Source: an uncultured Bacteroidales bacterium (lineage in GTDB: Bacteria > Bacteroidota > Bacteroidia > Bacteroidales > Paludibacteraceae). From it: a DNA stretch of 64,000 nt. The first letter of the stretch is position 1. Every line of letters begins with the position of its first letter. The stretch is taken from positions 1-64,000 of the forward strand of contig CACZOA010000054.1 of assembly GCA_902782665.1 (NCBI GenBank). Reading direction: 5' to 3'. A program made the translations under genes and the position numbers. This document shows positions 35,798 to 45,075 of this stretch, piece by piece. The notes beneath the pieces were generated by a model. It was not told the origin of the DNA. It saw nothing but the letters and a program-made list of their open reading frames with translations, and ran no database searches.

Positions 35798-37452
35798 TTG
35801 TCACTTTTTTTAGATGTCGACAAAATAGCGTTGTAAACGTTCTTGTTGCGCAAAATATCAGAAGCTCTCTTCGTCTCCTTGTCGTATTTCAGACTTTCCT
35901 CAGAAGCTCCCTTCTGGAAATAATAACGTTGAGCCAAGTCAGTAGAAATCAACTGGATAATCTCATCCTTGTTCTTATCCAACTCTTCATCCTGACAACG
36001 GAACAGAGCCATCTGCAATGCATCATACTGCTGTTTTGCAGCCTCATATGTGCTGTCTTTCTTTGCTTTCTCCACAAGAGCGTCAAAAAGTTTCTCTTTA
36101 TCTGTCTTGTAGCTGAAATCCTTGCTTACAACAAAATTCTTAAAATCCTGCCAATCAGTAAATTTGAACTCCGACACCGACGGAATTGTAAGATGCTCAG
36201 CAGCCCACTTTGTACAATAATCAAAAATGATATTCTTCGCGTAAAGCTGATAAACAATCTGAGCAGGAACGCTGTCTCCTGTATATACAGTGTCCGGCAT
36301 CACACCACAACCATCCTTCACGATTCTGCCATTCTTAGTTTTGAACTCATGAGTCAAACTATCTGGAATCACAAATTTCTTTCCGTTCTCACGTGTACGG
36401 GCATAGTCGATAGCCTGTATACAACGTCCTGATGGGATATGGTATTTAGAGATTGTCAATTTAAGGCTGCCTCCAAATGGCAAACTGCGGCTTGTCTGCA
36501 CAAGACCTTTACCGTAAGTACGCTCACCCAAGATGACAGCTCTGTCCAAATCCTGCAATGCTCCGGATACGATCTCAGCGGCGGAAGCACTCTCCCCGTT
36601 CACCATCACTACGATTGGCATATCCAAGTCGACAGGATCCTTAGTTGTTGAGAATGTCTCATCCCACTCCTTAATCTTACTCTTGGTGTAAACCACCTTT
36701 GTACCCTTCTCCACAAAACATCCGACGATGTCGACTGCCTCTGAAAGGATTCCTCCAGGGTTGGAACGAAGGTCGATGATCAAACCTTGGATGCCCGACT
36801 GTTTAAGTTTCTTCAACTCTGTCTTGAACAAATCAGCAGTGCCAGTTGTGAAACCAGTCAAATGGATGTAGCCAATATTGTCACCGATGTTTTTAGCCAA
36901 GTTCAAAGATGATATAGTGATATTGTCACGCACAATATTAAGAGTCACCTCCTTATCTCCACGCTTGACAACCACCTTGACCGAAGTTCCAGCCACACCA
37001 CGCAACTTCTTGCTGACGTCTGATGTGGTACTACCTATCACTTTTTCCCCGTCGACGCTAAGAAGCACGTCGCCAGCCTTTAATCCATATTTATGAGATG
37101 GAGAATTTTCGTATACCTCCTGGATCATCACAAGACTGTCTCGCTGCGAGATCACCGAACCGACGCCGGCATACGTACCTGTAGTCATAAACTTAAGGTC
37201 GTCCATCTCACGCTCAGGGATATACATAGTGTATGGGTCAATCTTGTTGAGCATCGCGTTGATTCCCGTCTCCACCGTCTTCTCAACAGAAAACGTGTCA
37301 ACATAGAACATATCCAGCTCACGCAACAAAGTAGAATAGATTTCCAGGTTTCGAGATACTTCAGCATTTTTATTAGCCATAACCGACGTTGGCGCCACAG
37401 CTGCCAACAAGCCAATCATTGCTGCATATATTTTGTTTCTTTTGACTCCCAT
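35794..37452 (-). CDS. S41-family C-terminal processing peptidase, exported (second copy)
   Basis: 552 residues. An N-terminal hydrophobic segment (IYAAMIGLLAAVAPTSVMA) acts as signal or anchor. The PDZ domain (about 90-165) contains GVGSVIS and AGDVLLSVDGEKV. The catalytic Ser lies in GESASAAEI and the Lys in ERTYGKGLVQ. The C-terminal part is helical. It heads the operon that continues with the nucleotidyltransferase, Lrp, MMPL fusion and acidic protein genes. Compared with the 27649-29385 paralogue it lacks the Lys-rich tail. Substrate unknown. A complete promoter is present upstream. Confidence 0.93.
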   Translation of the reverse strand: MGVKRNKIYAAMIGLLAAVAPTSVMANKNAEVSRNLEIYSTLLRELDMFYVDTFSVEKTVETGINAMLNKIDPYTMYIPEREMDDLKFMTTGTYAGVGSVISQRDSLVMIQEVYENSPSHKYGLKAGDVLLSVDGEKVIGSTTSDVSKKLRGVAGTSVKVVVKRGDKEVTLNIVRDNITISSLNLAKNIGDNIGYIHLTGFTTGTADLFKTELKKLKQSGIQGLIIDLRSNPGGILSEAVDIVGCFVEKGTKVVYTKSKIKEWDETFSTTKDPVDLDMPIVVMVNGESASAAEIVSGALQDLDRAVILGERTYGKGLVQTSRSLPFGGSLKLTISKYHIPSGRCIQAIDYARTRENGKKFVIPDSLTHEFKTKNGRIVKDGCGVMPDTVYTGDSVPAQIVYQLYAKNIIFDYCTKWAAEHLTIPSVSEFKFTDWQDFKNFVVSKDFSYKTDKEKLFDALVEKAKKDSTYEAAKQQYDALQMALFRCQDEELDKNKDEIIQLISTDLAQRYYFQKGASEESLKYDKETKRASDILRNKNVYNAILSTSKKSDK

Positions 37453-37479
37453 ATTATGAATTCAAAGTTATTAATGCAA

Positions 37480-37510
37480 CAAAATTATCAAAAAGGATAG
37501 AAAACTCAAA
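37480..37510 (-). promoter_or_regulatory. Consensus promoter of the S41-nucleotidyltransferase-lrp-MMPL operon
   Basis: Minus-strand TTTG (37510-37507), 19-nt spacer, TAATTTTG (37487-37480). Start near 37473, leader about 21 nt. Confidence 0.75.
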
Positions 37511-37631
37511 TTAGAATAGAGTTTAATTTTCAAAACTTCATCCTCAACACAGAGCTCACATACAGACAAAATCACAACAATTCCTCTAATTTTTTTCAAA
37601 CTCACATCATAGTAGCCATTTTTTCTGCACG

Positions 37632-37655
37632 AAAAATCCAAGAAATAGGATTTTT
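37632..37655. other. Small hairpin in the 356-nt divergent intergenic region
   Basis: AAAAATCC (37632-37639) pairs with GGATTTTT (37648-37655). The region 37453-37808 otherwise holds the two divergent promoters (37480-37510 and 37754-37761) and AT-rich sequence; no gene is visible. Confidence 0.4.
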
Positions 37656-37753
37656 GTCTTAGCTCAATTAACAAAATCGGTTAATAATATTAATAAAAAA
37701 AGACAAAAGCGTTCGTAACTCGACATGCTTTACATTTTGTTCAATTATAATTG

Positions 37754-37761
37754 TACATTTG
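37754..37761 (+). promoter_or_regulatory. -7 element of the GH16 gene
   Basis: TACATTTG fits TAnnTTTG; start near 37768, leader about 40 nt to the ATG at 37809. The -33 region has only a weak TTTA. Confidence 0.5.
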
Positions 37762-37808
37762 TAGAGCAAAAAATAAGTTAATAAACCCTTTTTATAAAGT
37801 ATCTTGGT

Positions 37809-39632
37809 ATGATAAAAAAATTACTCCTAACCGTTTGCACAACACTATGCTGTTCATTCCTATATGGAAAGCAAGACTGGAAACTCGTCTGGAACGATGA
37901 GTTCGACTATTCTGGTGCACCAGATAATTCAAAATGGTCGTTTGATACAGAAGGAAATAACTGGGACTGGGGAAACAATGAGGCCCAGAACTACACTCCT
38001 GCCGACAACAAAAACGCTTGGGTGGAAGATGGCAACCTTATCATTGAGGCTCGTAAAGAGTCGTATAGATGGTATGGCGACGGCCAAACAAAAGAGTACA
38101 CATCAGCACGTCTGATCACAAAAGGCAAAGGTGATTGGCTTTACGGAAAAGTTGAAGTCAAAGCATTGTTGCCGACTGGCAAAGGTATGTGGCCAGCCAT
38201 CTGGATGCTTTCCACAGACGACACTTATGGTGGATGGCCCAACTCTGGTGAGCTGGACATCATGGAGAATGTAGGCTTCGACCCTAATAAAATCCACTGC
38301 AACATCCACACAGAGGCCTACAACCACAAGAATGGCACGAACAAGGGTAACACAGTCAGCACAACAGATCCAAGCAAGAACTGGCATGTCTACAGCATGG
38401 AATGGGACGCAGAACAAGTGAGTTTCTTCCTGGATGGGAATCTGGTATTCCAGTTCAAAAACGAACACAGATCATACAAAGAGTGGCCATACGACAAACG
38501 ATTCCACCTTCTTCTAAATATCGCCGTGGGTGGCAGTTGGGGAGGAGAACAGGGCATCGACAATGGAATCTTTCCTCAACGAATGCTTGTCGACTACGTA
38601 AGAGTTTATCAGTATGGTGAAGTGGAGGAAGAACCTGTGGATGGAGTATTGAAGCTTAACTCTTCTATCGCCGCTACTAACGTTTGTGAAGAAGACAGTA
38701 CTGTACTCACTATCGACACAACAGGAACTGGAAATATACTATATCCATCAAAATTAAATCTTACGGTATTAGAATTTAATGATAAAGAAATCACTGATGT
38801 CACTTCAGAACTTCAAAAAAGCGACAAAGGATTCATTCTAAAAAGACAACAAAATGTGCCTGGATTTGTCAAATACATCACAAGATTTTCATATCGTGAA
38901 GGAGAAAGTGAGTTCGAACAAATTGTACACGACACTGCCTATGTCATAGTGTCTGCACCTTCCATGATAGATCTTGATAAGATCGAAATTTGTGAAGGAG
39001 ATCGTGTTACTATTGACTTATCTGAATCTGAAATAAAAGACTACGAATGGAAGTCTGAAGAAAGCGGTGATATTTTAAGTAATAATGCCATTTTGGATTT
39101 CGAGCCAAAAGAAACAACAAACATTAGTTTTAAGGCAAATGATGGCATATGCACAACTTCTGCATCCATAGAAATCAAAGTTAATCCTCGTCCAGTAATC
39201 GCATCTGTGGACAGCATCGGTCCAAGAGATGTGATGGTTGTGTTGGAGAGCTACGATTATGCACCATATCTATACGCATTAGACAGAGGTCCATATGGAG
39301 AAAAAGACGAATACCATAATCTGGATGCAAGGGATTATGTAGTGTCCGTAAAAGATGCTAATGGTTGTATTGCACAATATCGATTCACTATTAAAGAGCC
39401 AACCGCAGTGGAACTTATCGCAGGAGACAATATCTCTGTTTATTCAAACGGCAATAACGTTATAGTGACTGGAGTGGAAGCAGGTGCATCGTTCAGTGTG
39501 ATTGATGCTATCGGAAGCCGTGTGATAGAAGGAGTATTATCAGTCGACGGTGAGATCAACGCATCTTCTTTGAATGATGGAATCTACTACGTGGTTATTG
39601 AAGGAAAAGCATATCCATTCATAAAGAAATAA
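37809..39632 (+). CDS. Secreted glycoside hydrolase family 16 beta-glucanase (laminarinase-like) with T9SS sorting domain
   Basis: 607 residues. A signal peptide (about 1-20) is followed by a GH16 domain (about 23-275). The catalytic motif is GELDIMENVG, with nucleophile Glu148, assisting Asp150 and acid/base Glu153, and the substrate-cleft residues WPAIWML precede it. The extra residue in ELDIME matches the laminarinase/beta-1,3-glucanase branch rather than lichenases. Residues about 290-530 form Ig/PKD-like beta domains (EICEGDRVTIDLSESEI; ANGC-type repeats). The last 70 residues (SVYSNGNNVIVTG, SLNDGIYYVVIEGKAY, FIKK) look like a type A T9SS sorting domain. The likely substrate is beta-1,3- or mixed-linkage glucan at the cell surface. 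No SusC/D genes are nearby, so it is not part of a visible utilisation locus. Confidence 0.93.
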   Translation: MIKKLLLTVCTTLCCSFLYGKQDWKLVWNDEFDYSGAPDNSKWSFDTEGNNWDWGNNEAQNYTPADNKNAWVEDGNLIIEARKESYRWYGDGQTKEYTSARLITKGKGDWLYGKVEVKALLPTGKGMWPAIWMLSTDDTYGGWPNSGELDIMENVGFDPNKIHCNIHTEAYNHKNGTNKGNTVSTTDPSKNWHVYSMEWDAEQVSFFLDGNLVFQFKNEHRSYKEWPYDKRFHLLLNIAVGGSWGGEQGIDNGIFPQRMLVDYVRVYQYGEVEEEPVDGVLKLNSSIAATNVCEEDSTVLTIDTTGTGNILYPSKLNLTVLEFNDKEITDVTSELQKSDKGFILKRQQNVPGFVKYITRFSYREGESEFEQIVHDTAYVIVSAPSMIDLDKIEICEGDRVTIDLSESEIKDYEWKSEESGDILSNNAILDFEPKETTNISFKANDGICTTSASIEIKVNPRPVIASVDSIGPRDVMVVLESYDYAPYLYALDRGPYGEKDEYHNLDARDYVVSVKDANGCIAQYRFTIKEPTAVELIAGDNISVYSNGNNVIVTGVEAGASFSVIDAIGSRVIEGVLSVDGEINASSLNDGIYYVVIEGKAYPFIKK

Positions 39633-39680
39633 TCAATCAGTGAAGACGGTGCAAACTCCCGTCTTTACAAATCATAAACA

Positions 39681-39715
39681 AAATCCCGCCTCTTTTTCAG
39701 GAGACGGGATTTTTT
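39681..39715 (+). terminator. Intrinsic terminator of the GH16 gene
   Basis: The ATCCCG...CGGGAT stem, with a few extra pairs towards the loop, is followed by T6. A weaker AAGACGG/CCGTCTT hairpin precedes it at 39643-39665. Confidence 0.8.
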
Positions 39716-39789
39716 CAGTATAGAACACAAAATCGTCTGATTTTATTCAGTATAATGAACAAAAAAAGCCAACTTCACAATCTCAAATA

Positions 39790-39814
39790 CAAAAAAGGCG
39801 ACCGAAGTCGCCTT
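39790..39814 (-). terminator. Intrinsic terminator of the 39839-41132 gene pair
   Basis: AAAGGCGAC (39793-39801) pairs perfectly with GTCGCCTTT (39806-39814). The minus-strand loop is TTCG and a U-run follows (39790-39795). Confidence 0.88.
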
Positions 39815-39838
39815 TGTGCTTGTGATATCACGTTGATA

Positions 39839-40615
39839 TCATTTATTTTCTACAGCACGAATAGGAAATCCAAAGTATCGAAATTGTCCTTCATCTATAC
39901 TTGCATGCGATAGGTGGAATTGTTCATAGGAAATTATTGAAAATCGATTGACAATATACTCATATGAACGGTCAAATGTTTTGACAAAATTCTGATTTAC
40001 CGTAGAAATCGTATAGTCACAACAACCATCTATGCTATATGTTCCCATGCGATATCCAGCTGAAGGAAGAAAAATAGCATTGCCATTTATCTTACTTTTC
40101 ACATAATTACCATTAACTTTTACTCCAGTTCCACTGATAATAATCATCTTATAAAAATCACAATTTTCTGCTAACTCTCGAAATTCTGTTGCAGTTGGCG
40201 TTCGATACAGCACATTTTTTACTGTAGCTGCATCATATGCAAACGTTAGATTTCCATTATTGTCAATGATACCTTCATCGATCAATTCAGTTGTTGACTT
40301 GTTTATAGTTATCGAAGTAGAAGAAGAATAATCATCTTTAGGCTTAGTCTCACCCCATGCAAAATAATAACCATTGTCATAGAAATTTAGAGCACCAACA
40401 TTTTTAGATGTCCACTTAACACTCAATCCAAGATCGACAAGGACCTCACCTTCAAATGGGTAATTAAGGCCTAAATCAGACAAAGTTGCATAATCCTCAG
40501 ACGAAACTTCTTCTGGAATATCTACCTTGCTCTCTTCCTTCTCATCTTCATCGCCACACGATGCGAATGACAAAAGCGAGACGAGAGACAACGCTAAATA
40601 AATAAATTTCTTCAT
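39839..40615 (-). CDS. Lipoprotein with a Fibrobacter-major-paralogous-like (FISUMP-type) domain
   Basis: 258 residues. The lipoprotein signal MKKFIYLALSLVSLLSFASC has Cys20, followed by an acidic linker (GDEDEKEESK). The domain beginning VDLGLSVKWTSKNVG and YYFAWGETKPK matches a motif set very common in Bacteroidales surface proteins (often written VDLGLxSGxLWAxxNVGA and YFAWGET). I associate these with the Fibrobacter succinogenes major paralogous domain family. The C-terminal part (LPSAGYRMGT, FPIRAV) fits the same family end. Function unknown; surface exposure is likely. The gene follows the 40632 gene with a 16-nt gap. Confidence 0.75.
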   Translation of the reverse strand: MKKFIYLALSLVSLLSFASCGDEDEKEESKVDIPEEVSSEDYATLSDLGLNYPFEGEVLVDLGLSVKWTSKNVGALNFYDNGYYFAWGETKPKDDYSSSTSITINKSTTELIDEGIIDNNGNLTFAYDAATVKNVLYRTPTATEFRELAENCDFYKMIIISGTGVKVNGNYVKSKINGNAIFLPSAGYRMGTYSIDGCCDYTISTVNQNFVKTFDRSYEYIVNRFSIISYEQFHLSHASIDEGQFRYFGFPIRAVENK

Positions 40616-40631
40616 ATTATTAAATTTTAAA

Positions 40632-41132
40632 TCAATTCAATGTTACTGTAAAATCTTCTTTAGTCTTCATAGGGATAACCATAGGCTTAACAACACAGTT
40701 ATCACCCTTGATTAACAAAAATAAAAAGTTGAATGGAGGCATCAAAAACATCATTCCGACTGTCAAACCTATACTTTTGCCTCTTGACGAATTTCCTTTT
40801 TCTACAGCAGAACCCTTAACTGCCAATATTTTGCCATCTACGGTTTGTGTATGTACACCTTCTAGCTTTACTTTTCCTGGTTTTCCAATGCCGTGTCTTT
40901 TGCGGCAATTAACATCAATAACTACAGGCGTCTCAGCCTTTATTACAGTGTTGCCATCAACTACCACATCATTTGCAATGTAGCCCGTGATCTTTTTTAT
41001 CTTAGAAGTTGAAGAAATTGAATCAGTTGTTCTGACAAACACATCCGTCCCCTTTGGAATCACAACTTCTTTTTGTGCGAATAATGTCACACTAAACAAA
41101 GACAGAATCAAAATTAATAGATCTTTCCTCAT
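40632..41132 (-). CDS. Exported protein of unknown function
   Basis: 166 residues from the ATG at 41132; codons up to 41165 are open but would put charged residues ahead of the signal peptide MRKDLLILILSLFSVTLFAQ. The mature part is a small beta-rich domain (PKGTDVFVRTTDSISS, VVDGNTVIKAETPVVIDV). This resembles the AIM/SH3-like folds used for envelope stress or conjugation proteins, but no family is certain. Near 130-150 is a hydrophobic segment (GLTVGMMFLMPPFNFLFLL). The start lies 48 nt downstream of the U-tailed structured RNA at 41181-41275, and no TAnnTTTG box lies between them. Confidence 0.7.
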   Translation of the reverse strand: MRKDLLILILSLFSVTLFAQKEVVIPKGTDVFVRTTDSISSTSKIKKITGYIANDVVVDGNTVIKAETPVVIDVNCRKRHGIGKPGKVKLEGVHTQTVDGKILAVKGSAVEKGNSSRGKSIGLTVGMMFLMPPFNFLFLLIKGDNCVVKPMVIPMKTKEDFTVTLN

Positions 41133-41180
41133 AAGCCCTAATATTATACCCACCCAATTCCCCAAGGTAAATTATAAAAC

Positions 41181-41453
41181 AAAAAACGAGCGCAGGAACC
41201 GTACTCCACTGCGTGTGAATTAACAGGCTCGGCAAAGCCCTCTCCCCTACACACAATGACAGATTCCTGTGCTCGAATATCATAACTATACCAACCATGC
41301 ACCTATTACATAGGCACACGGAGGTACAGATCTATTCTATGCCCAGACATCTACTCATTACCATGCTTCAGGGGAATTTCAAATTTTGCCGATTTGTTAA
41401 TCCTTAGCAAAGCGAGTAAACGCTCGTATAAAATATTTCACAGTATCATAGAT
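41181..41453 (-). ncRNA. Candidate structured RNA or riboregulatory leader with U-tailed 3' domain
   Basis: On the minus strand, CGAGCACAGGAA (41275-41264) pairs over 12 positions (one G-U) with TTCCTGCGCTCG (41198-41187), followed directly by U6 (41186-41181). Inside this closing stem is a second helix GUGUG/CACAC and an apical GGCU/AGCC hairpin, giving an 89-nt structured domain. A promoter-like element at 41461-41489 would start the transcript near 41453. There is no open frame. It could be a free small RNA of about 270 nt or an attenuating leader of the 40632-41132 gene. It does not carry SRP, tmRNA, RNase P or common riboswitch signatures that I know; a 6S-like RNA cannot be excluded. 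Confidence 0.5.
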
Positions 41454-41460
41454 ACCATTG

Positions 41461-41489
41461 CAAAGATAATATAAAAATCTACAATACAA
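41461..41489 (-). promoter_or_regulatory. Promoter-like element for the structured RNA
   Basis: Minus-strand TTG (41489-41487), 18-nt spacer, TATCTTTG (41468-41461). Close to consensus; the spacer is one nucleotide short. Confidence 0.5.
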
Positions 41490-41499
41490 TGTTACATAA

Positions 41500-41662
41500 A
41501 TAAAATAATGGAAAAATCTCTCGGGACCCTCACATAAAAAAAGCTCTTGATTTCTAAGGTTCTATATAAATACGCTCGTCCTTCGGACTCGCGTGGATGG
41601 ATGGGTTAGGGCGTTCCGCCCTTAACAATCCTCATGTTGGACATCTACTAATGGAGTCCAAA
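41500..41662. other. Gene-free stretch with successive hairpins
   Basis: The region contains an ACGC...GCGT hairpin with triloop TTC at about 41571-41594 and GTTAGGGCG/CGCCCTTAAC at 41605-41626. TTGGAC/GTCCAA follows at 41637-41661. There is no credible reading frame, promoter or homology that I recognise. It may be a decayed element or an untranslated RNA. Confidence 0.4.
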
Positions 41663-41668
41663 ATCAAT

Positions 41669-41699
41669 AAAAAATCCCGACTCTTTCGAATCGGGATTT
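41669..41699 (-). terminator. Intrinsic terminator of carB
   Basis: AAATCCCGA (41672-41680) pairs perfectly with TCGGGATTT (41691-41699); U6 on the minus strand (41669-41674). It lies 120 nt after the carB stop. Confidence 0.8.
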
Positions 41700-41786
41700 C
41701 TGTTCTTATTGTCAGGAGGATTTGATACCCTCCCCTACGTAATGGTCTGCTTTCAACTAATTATTTGTAGACATTGTATACCTATA

Positions 41787-41821
41787 ATTTAGCATTCTGC
41801 ATTCCTCATTTAGCATTATTA
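41787..41821. repeat. Array of five ATT-type heptads containing the carB stop codon
   Basis: Five contiguous 7-bp units starting ATT (ATTTAGC occurs twice; also ATTCTGC and ATTCCTC). The last unit, ATTATTA, supplies the TAA stop of carB (41819-41821 on the minus strand). Confidence 0.75.
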
Positions 41822-44800
41822 ATACTCCTGCCAAGTCTTAATCTTGATATCAGACATACTCTTTATCGACAATGCACGGATATATGCGCTTGCAAGACGA
41901 GCGTTTGTCATCAATGGAATATTGTGGTCGATCGCAGAACGACGGATCTTGTATCCATTTGTAAGCTCACGCTTTGTCTGATCCTTTGGTATGTTGATAA
42001 CCAAATCAATCTGATGGTTAGACATCAACTTAGCGATGTTCTCCTTACCGTTCGACTCCTCATCTGGCCAGCAAACAGCTGTAGCCTGGATACCATGATC
42101 GCCCAAGAACTTCTGTGTTCCATCTGTTGCGTAGATCTTGTATCCCTTAGCAGCCAACATCTTGCATGCGTCAAGAAGCTCGACCTTTCCACGAACATCT
42201 CCTGATGAAACCAAGATTCCCTTCTGTGGAATTGGATAACCAACTGATATCATTGAAGTAAGCAATGCCTCTTCGAAATCAGCTCCGATACATCCAACCT
42301 CTCCTGTCGACGACATGTCTACGCCAAGCACTGGATCTGCCTTGTGAAGACGTGCGAAAGAGAACTGTGATGCCTTAACTCCAACATAGTCAATATCGAA
42401 TGTTGAAGAATCTGGTGTCTCAACTGGAACATCAAGCATAATCTTTGTAGCAGTCTCGATGAAGTTTCTCTTCAATACCTTCGATACGAATGGGAAACTA
42501 CGTGATGCACGCAAGTTACACTCGATAACCTTAACATCATTGTTCTTTGCAAGGAACTGGATATTGAATGGTCCGCTGATGTTCAACTCCTCAGCGATCT
42601 TCTTACTGATTCTCTTGATTCTACGGGCTGTCTCCAAGTAGATATTCTGTGCTGGGAATACAAGTGTAGCGTCGCCTGAGTGAACTCCTGCAAACTCAAC
42701 ATGCTCAGAAATAGCATACTCGATAACCTTACCGTTCTTAGCAACCGCGTCGAACTCGATCTCCTTTGCCTCCTGCATGAACACAGACACAACTACTGGA
42801 TACTCCTTAGATACCTTTGCGGCAGCCTTCAAGAATGTGTGCATCTGCTCTTTGTTGTGGCAAACGTTCATTGCCGCACCTGAAAGCACGTATGATGGAC
42901 GAATCAACACTGGGAAGCCGACCTCATCAATGAAGGCGTCAATCTCGTCGAAGCTTGTCAACTCCTTCCATCTTGGCTGGTCGATTCCTAGCTGGTCAAG
43001 CATTGCAGAGAACTTGTGACGGTTTTCAGCACGGTCGATAGATACTGGTGATGTTCCTAGGATAGGCACATTCTGACGGTGTAACTTCATCGCCAAATTG
43101 TTAGGGATCTGTCCACCCACAGATACAATCACACCCTTAGGAGTCTCCAAATCCAAAACATCCAATACACGCTCGTAGCTCAACTCATCAAAGTAAAGTC
43201 TGTCGCACATATCGTAGTCTGTTGAGACTGTCTCTGGGTTGTAGTTGATCATGATCGACTTGTAACCCAACTTTCTTGCAGTCTGTACAGCATTTACCGA
43301 ACACCAGTCGAACTCTACAGATGAACCGATACGGTAAGCTCCGGAACCAAGAACAACGATTGACTTGTCATTCTTGTAATTATAATTGATAGAGTGCTCA
43401 GTAGCACCGTAAGTCATATATAGATAGTTAGTCAACTCTGGATGCTCAGAAGCGACAGTGTTGATTCTTCTAACCGCAGGAACGATATTGTTCTTCTTAC
43501 GAGATGCACGTACACGTAGGATCTCCTTCTCCATGTTGCCAGAAGGATTCTCGCAGTAGCGAGCGATCTGGAAGTCGGAGAATCCAAGACGCTTAGCCTC
43601 ACGCATCACATCTGCTGGGATATCCTCGATTGTCTTATACTTAGCGATTACCTTAGTGTAGTCAACAATATTCTTCAACTTGTTCAAGAACCAGATGTCG
43701 ATCTTTGTCAACTCCTCGATTCTCTCCACTGTGTAACCTTTCTCCAAAGCAGCGGCGATAGCGAAGATACGCAAGTCTGTAGGATGAGAAAGTTCCTTAT
43801 CCAAGTCGCCAAACTCAAGGTCTCTGTTGCCAACGAATCCGTGCATACCCTGTCCGATCATACGAAGACCCTTCTGGATAATCTCCTCGAAAGACTTACC
43901 GATTGACATGATTTCACCGACTGACTTCATTGAAGATCCGATCTCACGGTCGACACCAGCGAACTTAGTCAAATCCCAACGAGGAATCTTAACAATCATA
44001 TAGTCGACAGACGGTGCGACGTAAGCTGAGTTAGGAGTACCCATCTCACCGATCTGGTCAAGTGAGTAACCCAAAGCTAACTTAGCGGCAACGAATGCCA
44101 ATGGATAACCAGAAGCCTTAGATGCCAAAGCAGAAGAACGGCTCAAACGAGCGTTGATCTCGATGATACGGTAGTCGTTTGTCTGTGCGTTGAAAGCGTA
44201 CTGGATATTACACTCACCAACGATTCCGATATGGCGAACAACCTTCTTTGCAACCTCCTGAAGGAATGTGATCTGCTCCTGAGACAAAGAGATGATTGGA
44301 GCGACGACGATAGACTCTCCAGTGTGGATGCCAAGTGGATCGAAGTTTTCCATAGGCACAACAGTGAAGCAGTGATCGTTCTTATCACGGATAACCTCGA
44401 ACTCGATCTCCTTCCAACCCTTCAACGACTCCTCAACAAGGATCTGCTTTGAGTGAGCCAACGCACTGTCGCAAAGTTCACGGAATTCAGCCTCGTTCTC
44501 GCAAACACCAGAACCAAGACCACCAAGAGCGTAAGCCGAACGAACCATCACAGGGAATCCGATCTCGTGAGCTACACGAAGAGCATCCTCCATCGACTCA
44601 ACAGCCTCCGACTTAGGAGTAAGAGCCTTGATCTCATCCAACTTCTTTACAAACAAATCACGGTCCTCAGTGATCATGATAGCGTCAACGGACGTACCTA
44701 GAACCTTGACACCATATTTCTCAAAAATGCCGTTTGTGTACAACTCAGTACCACAGTTAAGTGCTGTCTGTCCACCAAAAGCAAGCAAAATTCCGTCTGG

Positions 44801-45040
44801 TTTCTCCTTCTTGATAACCTCCTCAACGAAGTATGGAGTGATTGGTAAGAAATAAACTTTGTCAGCAACACCAGCAGAAGTCTGGATTGTTGCGATGTTT
44901 GGATTAATCAACACTGTGCTGATACCCTCCTCGCGCATTGCCTTCAATGCCTGCGAACCTGAGTAGTCAAACTCACCTGCCTGTCCGATCTTCAAAGCTC
45001 CGGATCCAAGCAGAATGACCTTTTTGATTCCTTCTATCAT
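41819..45040 (-). CDS. carB: Carbamoyl-phosphate synthase large subunit, free-standing paralogue
   Basis: 1073 residues from the ATG at 45040 (MIEGIKKVILLGSGALKIGQ). The normal CarB order is present: two ATP-grasp halves and an MGS-like regulatory domain from about residue 940. It is very similar to the CarB part of the fused gene at 21417-25763, down to the C-terminal IKIKTWQEY/IKIKSWDEY. No carA lies beside it, so it must use ammonia, borrow a glutaminase from elsewhere, or pair with an unlinked CarA. Both CarBs have the segment DPVxGVDMSSTGEVGCIG, which recalls eukaryotic CPS (MASTGEVACFG) more than E. coli CarB. A long leader with a terminator-like hairpin suggests separate regulation. 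Codons upstream of 45040 to 45109 are open but overlap the attenuator. Confidence 0.94.
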   Translation of the reverse strand: MIEGIKKVILLGSGALKIGQAGEFDYSGSQALKAMREEGISTVLINPNIATIQTSAGVADKVYFLPITPYFVEEVIKKEKPDGILLAFGGQTALNCGTELYTNGIFEKYGVKVLGTSVDAIMITEDRDLFVKKLDEIKALTPKSEAVESMEDALRVAHEIGFPVMVRSAYALGGLGSGVCENEAEFRELCDSALAHSKQILVEESLKGWKEIEFEVIRDKNDHCFTVVPMENFDPLGIHTGESIVVAPIISLSQEQITFLQEVAKKVVRHIGIVGECNIQYAFNAQTNDYRIIEINARLSRSSALASKASGYPLAFVAAKLALGYSLDQIGEMGTPNSAYVAPSVDYMIVKIPRWDLTKFAGVDREIGSSMKSVGEIMSIGKSFEEIIQKGLRMIGQGMHGFVGNRDLEFGDLDKELSHPTDLRIFAIAAALEKGYTVERIEELTKIDIWFLNKLKNIVDYTKVIAKYKTIEDIPADVMREAKRLGFSDFQIARYCENPSGNMEKEILRVRASRKKNNIVPAVRRINTVASEHPELTNYLYMTYGATEHSINYNYKNDKSIVVLGSGAYRIGSSVEFDWCSVNAVQTARKLGYKSIMINYNPETVSTDYDMCDRLYFDELSYERVLDVLDLETPKGVIVSVGGQIPNNLAMKLHRQNVPILGTSPVSIDRAENRHKFSAMLDQLGIDQPRWKELTSFDEIDAFIDEVGFPVLIRPSYVLSGAAMNVCHNKEQMHTFLKAAAKVSKEYPVVVSVFMQEAKEIEFDAVAKNGKVIEYAISEHVEFAGVHSGDATLVFPAQNIYLETARRIKRISKKIAEELNISGPFNIQFLAKNNDVKVIECNLRASRSFPFVSKVLKRNFIETATKIMLDVPVETPDSSTFDIDYVGVKASQFSFARLHKADPVLGVDMSSTGEVGCIGADFEEALLTSMISVGYPIPQKGILVSSGDVRGKVELLDACKMLAAKGYKIYATDGTQKFLGDHGIQATAVCWPDEESNGKENIAKLMSNHQIDLVINIPKDQTKRELTNGYKIRRSAIDHNIPLMTNARLASAYIRALSIKSMSDIKIKTWQEY

Positions 45041-45075
45041 AACCGTATAATAAATTGTTTCTTTTTCTAAAATGC

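Noticed and set aside
41181-41280. SRP RNA, tmRNA or a tRNA in the carB 3' region
   Set aside because: The SRP apical loop (GGAAGGAAGCAG-type), tmRNA tag and tRNA T-loop patterns are all absent.
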